From assembly GCF_014451325.2 (NCBI RefSeq), contig NZ_JACSCH020000003.1, forward strand, positions 124,001-188,000: a stretch of 64,000 bases of DNA. The letters are read 5' to 3'. The notes under the pieces were generated by a model that searched no databases, had not been told where the DNA came from, and was given only the letters and a program-made list of their open reading frames with translations. Source of the DNA: Streptomyces sp. CB02980. Its GTDB lineage: Bacteria; Actinomycetota; Actinomycetes; Streptomycetales; Streptomycetaceae. Numbering within the stretch: the first letter of the stretch is position 1; each line of letters begins with the position of its first letter. This document shows, piece by piece, positions 18,957 through 28,821 of the stretch. Both the position numbers and the translations under genes were made by a program.

Positions 18957-19823
18957 ATGCTCAGGCTTGTGGAAAACCACTCCTTGCCGCGCACAGCCGC
19001 CTTCTTTGACCTGGACAAGACGGTCATTGCGAAGTCCTCGACGCTGACCTTCAGCAAGTCCTTCTACCGGGGCGGACTGATCAGCCGCCGCGCCGCCCTG
19101 CGGACGGCCTACATCCAGTTCGTCTTCCTGGCAGGTGGGGCCGATCACGACCAGATGGAGCGGATGCGTGAATATCTTTCCGCGCTCTGCAAAGGCTGGA
19201 ACGTGGCCCAGGTGAAGGAGCTCGTCGCCGAGACCCTTCACGACCTGATCGACCCGATCATCTACGACGAGGCCGCCTCCCTCATCGAGGAGCACCACGC
19301 CGCCGGACGCGACGTCGTGATCGTCTCGACCTCCGGCGCCGAGGTCGTCGAGCCGATCGGCGAGATGCTCGGCGCCGACCGGGTCGTCGCCACCCGGATG
19401 GTGGTCGGCGAGGACGGCTGCTTCACCGGTGAGGTGGAGTACTACGCCTACGGGCCGACGAAGGCCGAGGCCGTCCGGGAGCTCGCGAAGTCCGAGGGCT
19501 ACGACCTCTCGCGCTGCTACGCGTACAGCGACTCGGCGACCGACATCCCCATGCTGGAGGCCGTCGGCCACCCGTACGCGGTCAATCCGGACCGGGCACT
19601 GCGCCGCGAGGCCGTGGCGCGGGAATGGCCGGTTCTCGCCTTCGAGAAGCCGGTGCGGCTCAAGCAGCGGCTGCCCGAATTCCGTATGCCGCCCCGGCCC
19701 ACGCTCGTCGCCGCGGCGGCGGTGGGCGCGGCGGCCGTGGGGGCCGGACTCGTCTGGTACGCCGCCCGGCGTCGGCAGGCCGCGCTCGCCCATCGGCTCG
19801 CGGATGACTTTGCCCGAATTTGA
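18957..19823 (+). CDS. HAD superfamily IB hydrolase with C-terminal membrane anchor
   Basis: 288-residue SerB-like phosphatase. Motif I is AFFDLDKTVI with nucleophile Asp18 and acid Asp20; motif II is VIVSTSGAEVV; motif III/IV is AYSDSATDIPML. A single transmembrane helix follows near the end (about residues 247-270, TLVAAAAVGAAAVGAGLVWY), with a basic cytoplasmic tail, so the enzyme is membrane-tethered. It matches the HAD-IB group found next to the helicase/secretion locus (Rv3661-like). The substrate is not known. ATG 18957 is used; GTG 18969 is possible. It is flanked by 6C RNA upstream (opposite strand) and an Ms1-like RNA downstream. Confidence 0.9.
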   Translation: MLRLVENHSLPRTAAFFDLDKTVIAKSSTLTFSKSFYRGGLISRRAALRTAYIQFVFLAGGADHDQMERMREYLSALCKGWNVAQVKELVAETLHDLIDPIIYDEAASLIEEHHAAGRDVVIVSTSGAEVVEPIGEMLGADRVVATRMVVGEDGCFTGEVEYYAYGPTKAEAVRELAKSEGYDLSRCYAYSDSATDIPMLEAVGHPYAVNPDRALRREAVAREWPVLAFEKPVRLKQRLPEFRMPPRPTLVAAAAVGAAAVGAGLVWYAARRRQAALAHRLADDFARI

Positions 19824-19924
19824 GCAATGAGCAGAGAAGTGGAGCCAGCACTTTCGCTTCTACCCCGACAGGAGTAGAAAGGAATCAGGCCCGCGAGACC
19901 GAGGACATCCGAGAGGATCACCTG

Positions 19925-19954
19925 TTGAGCATGAAGGCCCCACGGACCTAGCAC
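19925..19954 (+). promoter_or_regulatory. Promoter of the 6S/Ms1-like RNA
   Basis: TTGAGC (19925-19930) and TAGCAC (19949-19954) with an 18-base spacer match the housekeeping sigma pattern of Streptomyces. Predicted transcription start is near 19961. It lies 100 bases after the HAD stop codon, so the RNA is independently transcribed. Confidence 0.6.
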
Positions 19955-19960
19955 AGAAAC

Positions 19961-20150
19961 CGAGCACCCACGCGACGTCGACCCGTCGATTACGGGCCAG
20001 CCGCACCAGGCCACGGGCAAAGTTCCCGGCCTGATGGGCACATATTCGAGGACGCATGGTAACTGGGTAGACGTGCCAGCGGCGGTACCAGAACTGGTGC
20101 CGCCGCAACCCGTTCCGGGCCCCCGCGAGGGGCCCGGACTCGTTTTGTCA
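19961..20150 (+). ncRNA. 6S/Ms1-like RNA (scr3559-type)
   Basis: A non-coding stretch of ~190 bases bounded by a good promoter and a Rho-independent terminator. Inside is a near-perfect 13-bp hairpin (20079-20091 with 20094-20106, one G-U pair) before the terminator stem. There is no convincing ORF. The position, downstream of the HAD-IB gene and convergent to the next gene, is that of scr3559 (a 6S-like RNA reported in S. coelicolor) and of MTS2823/Ms1 in mycobacteria, which bind RNA polymerase. Identity rests on location, boundaries and size, not on a covariance-model hit. Confidence 0.75.
20115..20146 (+). terminator. Rho-independent terminator of the 6S/Ms1-like RNA
   Basis: Nine-bp stem CCGGGCCCC / GGGGCCCGG (20115-20123 with 20129-20137), loop CGCGA, then ACTCGTTTT with four T at 20143-20146. 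One of the few hairpins in the window with a T-run. Confidence 0.85.
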
Positions 20151-20220
20151 GGACCGGGATTCGGACCGCGCGGCCGTCCGTCCGAGGCCGGGATCCGGAC
20201 CCGCGCCGCCGTCCGCGCCG

Positions 20221-20260
20221 CGCCGGTTCAGGCCGCGCCGCGCCGGTTCAGGCCGCGCCG
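20221..20260. repeat. 20-bp tandem duplication spanning a stop codon
   Basis: Two identical 20-bp units (20221-20240 and 20241-20260). The second holds the last codons and the TGA (20248-20250) of the Fic-like gene, so the first recreates that gene end, stop included, just downstream. Confidence 0.8.
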
Positions 20261-21066
20261 CGCTGGAGGGCCTCGCACACGGCCGTCGACTCGCGGACAC
20301 CGAGTTCCACCGAGCGCCCGCAGTGCGCGATCCAGCCGCCCACACCCTCCGGGGTCCCCGACAGATACCCCTCGAACGCGGCGACGTACGCGGCCCGTCC
20401 CTGCTCCGCGTGACCGACCTCCGCCGGGCAGATCGCCTTGGGGTCGAGGCCACTGCCGACCAGCGCGATCCGCTCCGCGGCCCGTGCGACCAGGCCGTTG
20501 TACGAGGTGAACGGGCGCAGCGCGAGCAGCTCGCCGTGGACCACGGCGGCCGTCACCAGCGCGGGGGCCTCGCCGCCCGCGACGATCAGCTCCGCCAGCC
20601 CGTCGAGTCGTCCGCCGACCTCGGCGGGCGTCGGCAGCGGGGCCGTGACCAGCGGTTCGTCGACCCCCTCGCCGTCCAGCCGGGGCCGGCCCACCGATGC
20701 GCCCGGGTCGCCCGCGGCGACCAGGTGGAGCCGGGCGAGGACCCGCAGCGGCGACTGGCGCCAGATGGAGAGCAGCTGCCCGGCCTCGGCGCCGAGCCGC
20801 AGCGCGGCGCCGACCGTGCGGGCCTCGGCGTCGGAGCTGAAGTCGGTGCGGCGGCGGACCTCTTCCAGGGCCCAGTCGGCGCCGGACAGCGCGGCCGAGC
20901 CGCGCGCCCCGCGCAGGGCCGCCTCGGAGGAGATCTCGTTGCTGCGACGGCGCATCACACGGTGGCCGTAGACCCGGTCGACGGCCTTGCGTACGGAGTC
21001 CACCGCGTCGGCGACGCCCGGCAGGGAGCCGAGGGCGGCCAAGGGGTCAGAGGCGTGCGTACTCAT
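20248..21066 (-). CDS. Fic-fold-like protein with degenerate active motif
   Basis: 272-residue protein, mostly helical. Around residues 184-195 it reads RPFTSYNGLVAR, which aligns with the Fic motif HPFxxGNGRxxR but has Arg for the catalytic His and lacks the D/E and G before NG; AMPylation is therefore unlikely. The gene is equivalent in position to Rv3662c. Some databases call the Streptomyces homologue an oxidoreductase, but I see no cofactor-binding motif. ATG 21066 is used, with no Shine-Dalgarno; a TAGCCT box 8 bases upstream suggests a leaderless message. Convergent with the 6S-like RNA and divergent from the CooC-like ATPase. Confidence 0.6.
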   Translation of the reverse strand: MSTHASDPLAALGSLPGVADAVDSVRKAVDRVYGHRVMRRRSNEISSEAALRGARGSAALSGADWALEEVRRRTDFSSDAEARTVGAALRLGAEAGQLLSIWRQSPLRVLARLHLVAAGDPGASVGRPRLDGEGVDEPLVTAPLPTPAEVGGRLDGLAELIVAGGEAPALVTAAVVHGELLALRPFTSYNGLVARAAERIALVGSGLDPKAICPAEVGHAEQGRAAYVAAFEGYLSGTPEGVGGWIAHCGRSVELGVRESTAVCEALQRGAA

Positions 21067-21168
21067 AAGTAGGGAGGCTACGCGCCCCGGCGGCCCGCCC
21101 CACGATGGAGTGGTCTTCTTCACGCATCACGACCACGCGGCGCGTTCATACCACTACCCTAGGTGAAC

Positions 21169-22152
21169 ATGAAGATCGCTTTCGTGGGGAAGGGCGGCAG
21201 CGGCAAGACCACGCTGTCCTCGCTCTTCATCCGCCACCTCGCCGCCAACGAAGCCCCGGTCGTAGCCGTCGACGCCGACATCAACCAGCACCTGGGTGCC
21301 GCGCTCGGCCTGCCCGACGCGGACGCCGCCGCGATGCCCGCGATGGGCGCGCATCTGCCGCTGATCAAGGAGTACCTGCGGGGCAGCAACCCGCGGATCG
21401 TCTCCGCGGACACGATGATCAAGACGACGCCGCCCGGGGAGGGTTCACGGCTGCTGCGGGTGCACGAGGAGAACCCGGTCTACGAGGCCTGCGCGCGGAC
21501 GGTGCCGCTCGACGACGGCGAGATCCGTCTGATGGCGACCGGTCCCTTCACGGAGTCGGACCTCGGGGTGTCCTGCTACCACTCGAAGGTCGGCGCGGTG
21601 GAGCTCTGCCTGAACCACCTGGTCGACGGCGCCGACGAGTACGTGGTGGTCGACATGACCGCCGGCTCGGACTCCTTCGCCTCCGGCCTCTTCACCCGCT
21701 TCGACATGACGTTCCTGGTCGCCGAGCCGACCCGCAAGGGCGTCTCGGTCTACCGCCAGTACAAGGAGTACGCGCGGGACTTCGGCGTCGCGCTGAAGGT
21801 CGTCGGCAACAAGGTGCAGGGCCAGGACGACCTGGACTTCCTGCGCGCGGAGGTCGGGGACGACCTGCTCGTGACGGTGGGCCACTCGGACTGGGTCCGC
21901 GCGATGGAGAAGGGCCGTCCGCCCCGCTTCGAGCTCCTGGAGGCGGAGAACCGCATGTCGCTCCAGGCCCTCCAGGACGCGGCGGACGACTCGTACGCCG
22001 ACCGCGACTGGGACCGCTACACACGCCAGATGGTCCACTTCCACCTGCGCAACGCGGAGAGCTGGGGCAACGCCAAAACCGGGGCCGACCTGGCTGCGCA
22101 GGTCGACCCCGACTTCGTACTCGGCGAGCCGATGACCGCGCGGCTCGGCTGA
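21169..22152 (+). CDS. CooC/MinD-like P-loop ATPase
   Basis: 327-residue ATPase with the deviant Walker A GKGGSGKTTLSSLF at residues 7-20, switch I VVAVDADINQHLGAALGL, and the later motif VVVDMTAGSDSFASGLFTRFD. This is the CooC/MinD branch of the SIMIBI class, whose members insert metals or position partners. There is no carbon-monoxide dehydrogenase nearby, so the client is unknown. ATG 21169 is used; TACCCT at 21155-21160 predicts a leaderless mRNA, and a GTG 6 bases upstream is possible. Divergent from the Fic-like gene with a ~100-base shared promoter region. The last 23 codons are copied downstream in a 116-bp direct repeat. Confidence 0.88.
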   Translation: MKIAFVGKGGSGKTTLSSLFIRHLAANEAPVVAVDADINQHLGAALGLPDADAAAMPAMGAHLPLIKEYLRGSNPRIVSADTMIKTTPPGEGSRLLRVHEENPVYEACARTVPLDDGEIRLMATGPFTESDLGVSCYHSKVGAVELCLNHLVDGADEYVVVDMTAGSDSFASGLFTRFDMTFLVAEPTRKGVSVYRQYKEYARDFGVALKVVGNKVQGQDDLDFLRAEVGDDLLVTVGHSDWVRAMEKGRPPRFELLEAENRMSLQALQDAADDSYADRDWDRYTRQMVHFHLRNAESWGNAKTGADLAAQVDPDFVLGEPMTARLG

Positions 22153-22372
22153 CCGCACCAGCCACCACGACGGCGGACGGAGTCCGACGCAGCGCCACGA
22201 AGCCCGCAAGGCGCCCCGGCGCCGAGCGGCGCAAGGGGAGCAGAAAGAAGGGGCCCGGGGCCGACCTGGCTGCGCAGGTCGACCCCGACTTCGTACTCGG
22301 CGAGCCGATGACCGCGCGGCTCGGCTGACCGCACCAGCCACCACGACGGCGGACGGAGCCCGACGCGGCGCC
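22081..22372. repeat. 116-bp direct repeat duplicating the 3' end of the CooC-like gene
   Basis: Copies at 22081-22196 and 22257-22372 differ at only two positions, with 60 bases between them. Copy 1 holds the last 23 codons and stop of the ATPase gene plus ~44 bases; copy 2 repeats codons, stop and flank. Copy 2 has no start, so it is a remnant and not a gene. Confidence 0.95.
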
Positions 22373-22386
22373 GGCCTCGGTGCCGT

Positions 22387-23721
22387 TCAGCCTGCTTGAC
22401 GTCCGTCGGTGGGGCGGGCGGCCGCCGGGGCCGTGGCACCTGCCGCCGCCGGGGCGGCCGGGGCGGTTGCCGGCTGGGGGGAGAGGAAGGCCTTCCAGCC
22501 GGCCGACGGGGCCTCGCCGACCTTCAGCGTGCGCATCTTGGCGATGACGTCGGGGTCCTGGGCGTCGAGCCAGTCGGCGAGCTGCCGGAAGGACACGCAC
22601 TTCACGTCCTTCTGGACGCAGACCGTGGCGATGGTCTCCTCGATGGCCCGCATGTACACGCCACCGTTCCAGGACTCGAAGTGGTTGCCGATGACGAGCG
22701 GCGCGCGGTTGCCCCGGTAGGAGCGCTCGAAGGCCTGCACCAGGCCGTCCCGCATCTGGTCGCCCCAGTACTCACGCTGGGAGGGGTTGCCCTGGGTCGT
22801 GCCCGGGGACTGGTTGACCATGAAGTTGTAGTCCATGGACAGCGTCTGGAAGGCGCGGCCCGGGACCGGCACGAGCTGGAGCGACAGGTCCCACAGGCCC
22901 AGGTCCTTCTTGGGCCAGATGTGGTCGTTGACGCCGCTCGTGTCGTAGCGGAAGCCCAGCTGCGCCGCCGCCTGGACGAAGTTCGTCCGGCCTTCGAGGC
23001 AGGGGGTGCGGGCGCCGACGAGTTCCTTGTCGTAGTCGAAGGGCAGCGGCTGCTCGGCGCGCAGCCCCGAGTTGGTCTTCCAGTTCTTGACGAAGGACTT
23101 GGCCTGCTTGATCTCGCTCTTCCACTCCTCGACGGACCAGGTGCCGACACCGCCCTCGGCCCCGCAGAAGTGCCCGTTGAAGTGGGTGCCGATCTCGTTG
23201 CCCTCCTGCCACGCGCCGCGCAGTTCGCGGACGGTGGCACGGATGCCCTCGGTGTCGTTGAAGCCGATGTCGGAGCGCCCGGCGCTGTGCTGCGGCGGGT
23301 CGTAGAGCTCCCGCTTCTCCTCGGGCAGCAGGTACACGCCGCTGAGGAAGTACGTCATGGTGGCGTCGTACTTCTTGCCGACCTTGCGGAAGTGGGAGAA
23401 GAGCTTCTGGCTGTCCTCGCCGGCGCCGTCCCACGAGAAGACGACGAACTGCGGCGGGGTCTCGCCCGGCTTGAGGCGCTGCCAGACGGGCTGGTGGGGC
23501 TGGGCGCCGGTGAAGGCGGTGGAGCCGTCGCCGATCAGGCGGACCGCGTTCGGCGGGGCGGCGGCCGGTGCCTTCTTGGCGCCCGCACCGCCCGGCGCGC
23601 TCTTCGTGGCGGTGCCGTCGGAGCCCGAGCAGCCGGCGAGGCCGCCGATCAGGGCGACGGCGAGGGCACCGGCGGCGAGCGCCTTCCTCTGGGCAGTGGT
23701 CCTTCTCCCGGCGGGTGTCAT
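22387..23721 (-). CDS. Secreted polysaccharide deacetylase-like lipoprotein
   Basis: 444-residue protein. The N-terminus TPAGRRTTAQRKALAAG leads into a hydrophobic core and the lipobox GGLAGC (Cys ~30), so it is a lipoprotein. The body has a NodB-like fold: FVVFSWDGAGEDSQ resembles the first metal motif, but the second Asp of the usual TFDDG is not obvious; later EIGTHFNGHFCG replaces the usual H-x-x-x-H, and GNHFESWNGG is near the end. Catalysis may therefore differ from standard deacetylases. A Pro/Ala-rich tail follows. ATG 23721 follows GAGGAGAGG. Divergent from the SulP fusion across ~310 bases. Confidence 0.75.
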   Translation of the reverse strand: MTPAGRRTTAQRKALAAGALAVALIGGLAGCSGSDGTATKSAPGGAGAKKAPAAAPPNAVRLIGDGSTAFTGAQPHQPVWQRLKPGETPPQFVVFSWDGAGEDSQKLFSHFRKVGKKYDATMTYFLSGVYLLPEEKRELYDPPQHSAGRSDIGFNDTEGIRATVRELRGAWQEGNEIGTHFNGHFCGAEGGVGTWSVEEWKSEIKQAKSFVKNWKTNSGLRAEQPLPFDYDKELVGARTPCLEGRTNFVQAAAQLGFRYDTSGVNDHIWPKKDLGLWDLSLQLVPVPGRAFQTLSMDYNFMVNQSPGTTQGNPSQREYWGDQMRDGLVQAFERSYRGNRAPLVIGNHFESWNGGVYMRAIEETIATVCVQKDVKCVSFRQLADWLDAQDPDVIAKMRTLKVGEAPSAGWKAFLSPQPATAPAAPAAAGATAPAAARPTDGRQAG

Positions 23722-24034
23722 CCGCGCACCTCTCCTCGGTTCCGTGCGAGCGGCGTCAACGTCGCACCGCGACAGCCGGAGTGATGAAACGACAAGCGGC
23801 AATCCGCTCACCCTTCACCGGAACCGGTGAATCATTGCCCTGTTTGCCCCGAAAATAATGCCGGAGTCTTTACTCTCCATTACGATCCATTTACCGAGCG
23901 TTGATACTCGCCCCGGCGGGAATCCCGCCTTGCCGCCGCCATGCATCCCGCCGCTGCACGCCGTGACCCACGGCCGCGAGCCCCCACGTTCGTCCCGCAC
24001 GAACCGCGACCGCGCCGCCCCGGAGGAGACGGGA
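23722..24034. promoter_or_regulatory. Divergent control region, deacetylase / SulP-carbonic anhydrase
   Basis: Noncoding region with a relatively AT-rich core (about 23826-23905). It holds an inverted repeat TTCACCGG-AA-CCGGTGAA (23814-23831), ~93 bases from the deacetylase start, and a smaller one GGCGGG-AAT-CCCGCC (23915-23929). Both are plausible operators; the factor is unknown. I could not fix the promoters. Confidence 0.5.
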
Positions 24035-26389
24035 ATGACCCTCTGCACCCCTGCCCGCACAACCAACCGGCCCCGCGTCCAACGGCCCCACAGCCCGCCG
24101 GAGCCGCCACGCCGCTTCCGTATCGCCGGCGCCGATCTGTCGGCGTCCGTCGCCGTCTTCCTGATCGCGCTGCCGCTCTCGCTCGGCATCGCGCTCGCCA
24201 CCGGAGCCCCGCTCCAGTCCGGCCTGGTCGCCGCCGCCGTCGGCGGTCTGGTCGCCGGCCGGTTCGGCGGCTCCCCGCTCCAGGTGAGCGGTCCCGCCGC
24301 CGGCCTCACCGTGGTGACCGCCGAGCTCATCCAGCTGTACGGCTGGCGCACCACCTGCGCCATCACCGTGCTCGCCGGGCTCGTCCAACTCGGGCTCTCC
24401 GCAATCCGGGTGGCCCGCTCGGCGCTCGCCGTCTCGCCCGCGATCGTGCACGGCATGCTCGCCGGCATCGGCGTCACCATCGCCCTCGCCCAGCTCCACA
24501 TCGTGCTCGGCAGTACCCCGCAGAGCTCCGCCGTCGACAACGTCCTCGGCCTGCCCGCCCAGTTGGCGCACATCCACCCGGCGGCGCTCGGCATCAGCGC
24601 CCTCACCGTGGCCGTGCTGCTGTGCTGGCCCCGGCTGCCCGGCCGGGCCGGGAAGCTCGTACGCAAGGTCCCGGCAGCGCTCGTCGCGGTGATCGGCGCG
24701 ACGGCGGTCGCGGCGTTCGCCGGGCTCACCGTCCCGCGCGTCGACCTGCCCTCCTGGAGCAGTCACGCCCTGCCCGGTCTGCCCGAGGGCCCGGCACTCG
24801 GCATCATGGCCGGGGTGCTGACGATCACCCTGGTCACCAGCGTGCAGTCGCTGCTGTCCGCCGTCGCGGTCGACAAGCTGGTCGCCGCCCGCCCGGACGG
24901 CGGCCGGGGCGTCCCGCGCTCCGCCCTCGACCGCGAACTCGCCGGTCAGGGCGCCGCCAACGTGGTCTCCGGGGCGCTCGGCGGCCTGCCGGTGGCCGGC
25001 GTCGCGGTCCGCAGCGTCGCCAACGTCTCGGCGGGCGCGGTGAGCCGCGCCTCCACGATGCTGCACGGCCTGTGGATCGTGCTCGCGGCCCTGCTGCTCG
25101 TGCCTGTGCTCGACCTGATCCCGCTGCCCGCGCTCGCCGCCCTGGTCATGGTGGTCGGCATCCAGATGGTCAGCATCACCCACATCCGTACCGTCACCCG
25201 GCACCGCGAGGTCGTCGTCTACGCGGTGACGCTGTCCGGCGTCGTCCTCTTCGGCATCCTGGAGGGCGTCGCCCTCGGCATCGGCGTGGCCATCGCCGTC
25301 GCCCTGCACCGGCTCGCCCGGACCCGGATCACCCGCGAGGAGCGGGACGGGCGCCAGCTGCTGCACGTCCGGGGCCAGCTGACCTTCCTCGCCGTGCCCC
25401 GGCTGAGCCGTGCCCTGCACCAACTGCCGCACGGCTCCGACGTGGTGGTCGAGCTCGACGGCTCCTTCATGGACCACGCCGCCTACGAGACGCTCAGCGA
25501 CTGGACCGCGGGACACCTCGCCCACGGCGGGACGGTCGAGACGACCGGCCCCTCCGGGACGAGGATCGCCGAGCCCACCCCCTCGGCCGCCGCCGCGCAC
25601 ACCTGCTGCCGGCCCTGGACCCCGTGGCACAACCACCAGTGCGGTGAGCAGCCAGACGAGCGGCCCGACGAGGCCGTGGAGACCCCTCGTACGACGGGTC
25701 TGAAGCTGGCCAGCGGCATCGGCAAGTTCCAGCGGAACACGGCCCCGCTGGTCCGGGACGAGCTCGCGCGGCTCGCCCGGGAGGGCCAGACCCCCTCGCA
25801 GCTCTTCCTGACCTGCGCCGACTCCCGCCTCGTCACCAGCATGATCACGTCGAGCGGCCCCGGCGACCTGTTCACCGTGCGGAACGTCGGGAACCTCGTC
25901 CCCCTGCCCGGCGAGGAGAGCGGCGACGACTCGGTGGCGGCGGCGATCGAATACGCGGTGGAGGTGCTGCGGGTCGAGTCGATCACCGTCTGCGGCCATT
26001 CGGGCTGCGGCGCGATGCAGGCCCTGCTCAACGCCGGGCCGGACGACCCGCCGACCCCGCTCCGCCGCTGGCTGCGCCACGGCCGGCCCAGCCTGGAGCG
26101 GATGGTGAGCCGGAGACACGCCTGGGCCCGGATCTCCGGGCGGCTTCCGGCGGACGCGGTCGAGCAGCTCTGTCTGACCAACGTGGTCCAGCAGTTGGAG
26201 CACCTGCGGGCGTACGAGCCGGTGGCGCGGCGGCTCGCCGAGGGCACGCTCTCGCTGCACGGCGTGTACTTCCATGTGGGCGAGGCGCAGGCGTACCTCC
26301 TCTCCGGGACGGACGAGGTGCACTCGTACGACGACGTCTTCACCCAGGTCATGCCGACGGAGCCCCTGGAAGCGGCGAGAGCGTCCTGA
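24035..26389 (+). CDS. SulP-family anion transporter fused to beta-carbonic anhydrase
   Basis: 784-residue fusion. Residues ~30-425 are the SulP membrane domain (about 11-14 helices; PLQVSGPAAGLTVV and QSLLSAVAVDKL are SulP signatures). Residues ~430-510 form a STAS domain. Residues ~550-770 are a beta-carbonic anhydrase with zinc ligands Cys594 and Asp596 (CADSR) and His655/Cys658 (CGHSGCGA). The pairing suggests bicarbonate uptake coupled to CO2/bicarbonate interconversion. The STAS-anhydrase linker AHTCCRPWTPWHNHQC (521-536) has three Cys and three His, a possible extra metal site. ATG 24035 follows GGAGGAG at good spacing. Monocistronic. Confidence 0.92.
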   Translation: MTLCTPARTTNRPRVQRPHSPPEPPRRFRIAGADLSASVAVFLIALPLSLGIALATGAPLQSGLVAAAVGGLVAGRFGGSPLQVSGPAAGLTVVTAELIQLYGWRTTCAITVLAGLVQLGLSAIRVARSALAVSPAIVHGMLAGIGVTIALAQLHIVLGSTPQSSAVDNVLGLPAQLAHIHPAALGISALTVAVLLCWPRLPGRAGKLVRKVPAALVAVIGATAVAAFAGLTVPRVDLPSWSSHALPGLPEGPALGIMAGVLTITLVTSVQSLLSAVAVDKLVAARPDGGRGVPRSALDRELAGQGAANVVSGALGGLPVAGVAVRSVANVSAGAVSRASTMLHGLWIVLAALLLVPVLDLIPLPALAALVMVVGIQMVSITHIRTVTRHREVVVYAVTLSGVVLFGILEGVALGIGVAIAVALHRLARTRITREERDGRQLLHVRGQLTFLAVPRLSRALHQLPHGSDVVVELDGSFMDHAAYETLSDWTAGHLAHGGTVETTGPSGTRIAEPTPSAAAAHTCCRPWTPWHNHQCGEQPDERPDEAVETPRTTGLKLASGIGKFQRNTAPLVRDELARLAREGQTPSQLFLTCADSRLVTSMITSSGPGDLFTVRNVGNLVPLPGEESGDDSVAAAIEYAVEVLRVESITVCGHSGCGAMQALLNAGPDDPPTPLRRWLRHGRPSLERMVSRRHAWARISGRLPADAVEQLCLTNVVQQLEHLRAYEPVARRLAEGTLSLHGVYFHVGEAQAYLLSGTDEVHSYDDVFTQVMPTEPLEAARAS

Positions 26390-26446
26390 TCAGGGACGGG
26401 GCAGCGCGTCCTGAACCTTCCGCTCCCCCGGTCCGTGAGACTGTGT

Positions 26447-26479
26447 GGCCCCTTCTCCCACCGCTCGGGGGAAGGGGCC
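26447..26479 (+). terminator. Terminator after the SulP fusion gene
   Basis: 13-bp stem (26447-26459 with 26467-26479) with one G-U pair and the 7-base loop ACCGCTC, 58 bases after the stop codon. Confidence 0.75.
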
Positions 26480-26498
26480 CCCGCACGCCATACGACTC

Positions 26499-26514
26499 AC
26501 AGGTCTAAACCAAT
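26499..26514. promoter_or_regulatory. Possible DasR-type (dre-like) site upstream of acs
   Basis: ACAGGTCTAAACCAAT matches the dre consensus ACTGGTCTAGACCACT at 13 of 16 positions and keeps the GGTCT...ACC core. It lies ~95 bases upstream of the acetyl-CoA synthetase start. DasR senses amino-sugar phosphates in Streptomyces, so acetate metabolism is a sensible target, but this is only a motif match. Confidence 0.4.
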
Positions 26515-26606
26515 TGCCTGGAGGCTCTTGTCACCCGGGCCTCCGACTGATGAGCTATGACACGGGACACATACGCACAGAGGACGCCCTGGGAAAGGGA
26601 GATGTC

Positions 26607-28562
<1,956 letters not shown>

Positions 28563-28600
28563 GCCCGGCCCGTACGACGCGGGCTCCACGCCCGTACGAA

Positions 28601-28640
28601 GCGAAACGCCCGCCCCGAGCCAGTGGGGCGGGCGTTTCGC
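28601..28640. terminator. Terminator after acsA
   Basis: Perfect 16-bp stem (28601-28616 with 28625-28640) around an 8-base loop, 38 bases past the acsA stop. A TTGACC follows at 28641, so the downstream nhaA promoter may start close by. Confidence 0.88.
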
Positions 28641-28821
28641 TTGACCTTCTCCGAAGGGACGAAAGCCGCAGAAATCCCTAAAGTGAATCTCGCCGGACCC
28701 AACCCACGCTCGTTAGGTAAAGTAAGGATCGCGTCAACGACGCGACAAGAAAACCTAGGTGCGCCGGGAAGTCTGGTCGGCATGTGCTCAGTCCTGCCCA
28801 CCCGACCGGAGGTTTTCCCAC

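Noticed and set aside
18751..19047. Plus-strand small ORF starting MSHSAKTAPDMRRP with a good-looking GGAGG upstream
   Set aside because: It runs antisense through both C-rich hairpins of the 6C RNA and into the HAD gene out of frame; G-rich codons come from the hairpin loops. The ncRNA explanation is better.
23891..26323. An 810-codon minus-strand frame antisense to the SulP fusion
   Set aside because: Low-complexity, no recognisable domain, and mirrors the coding bias of the plus-strand gene.
28641..28821. Possible sodium riboswitch in the nhaA leader
   Set aside because: Only a 7-bp hairpin and an AT-rich stretch are visible; no known conserved motif was recognised.
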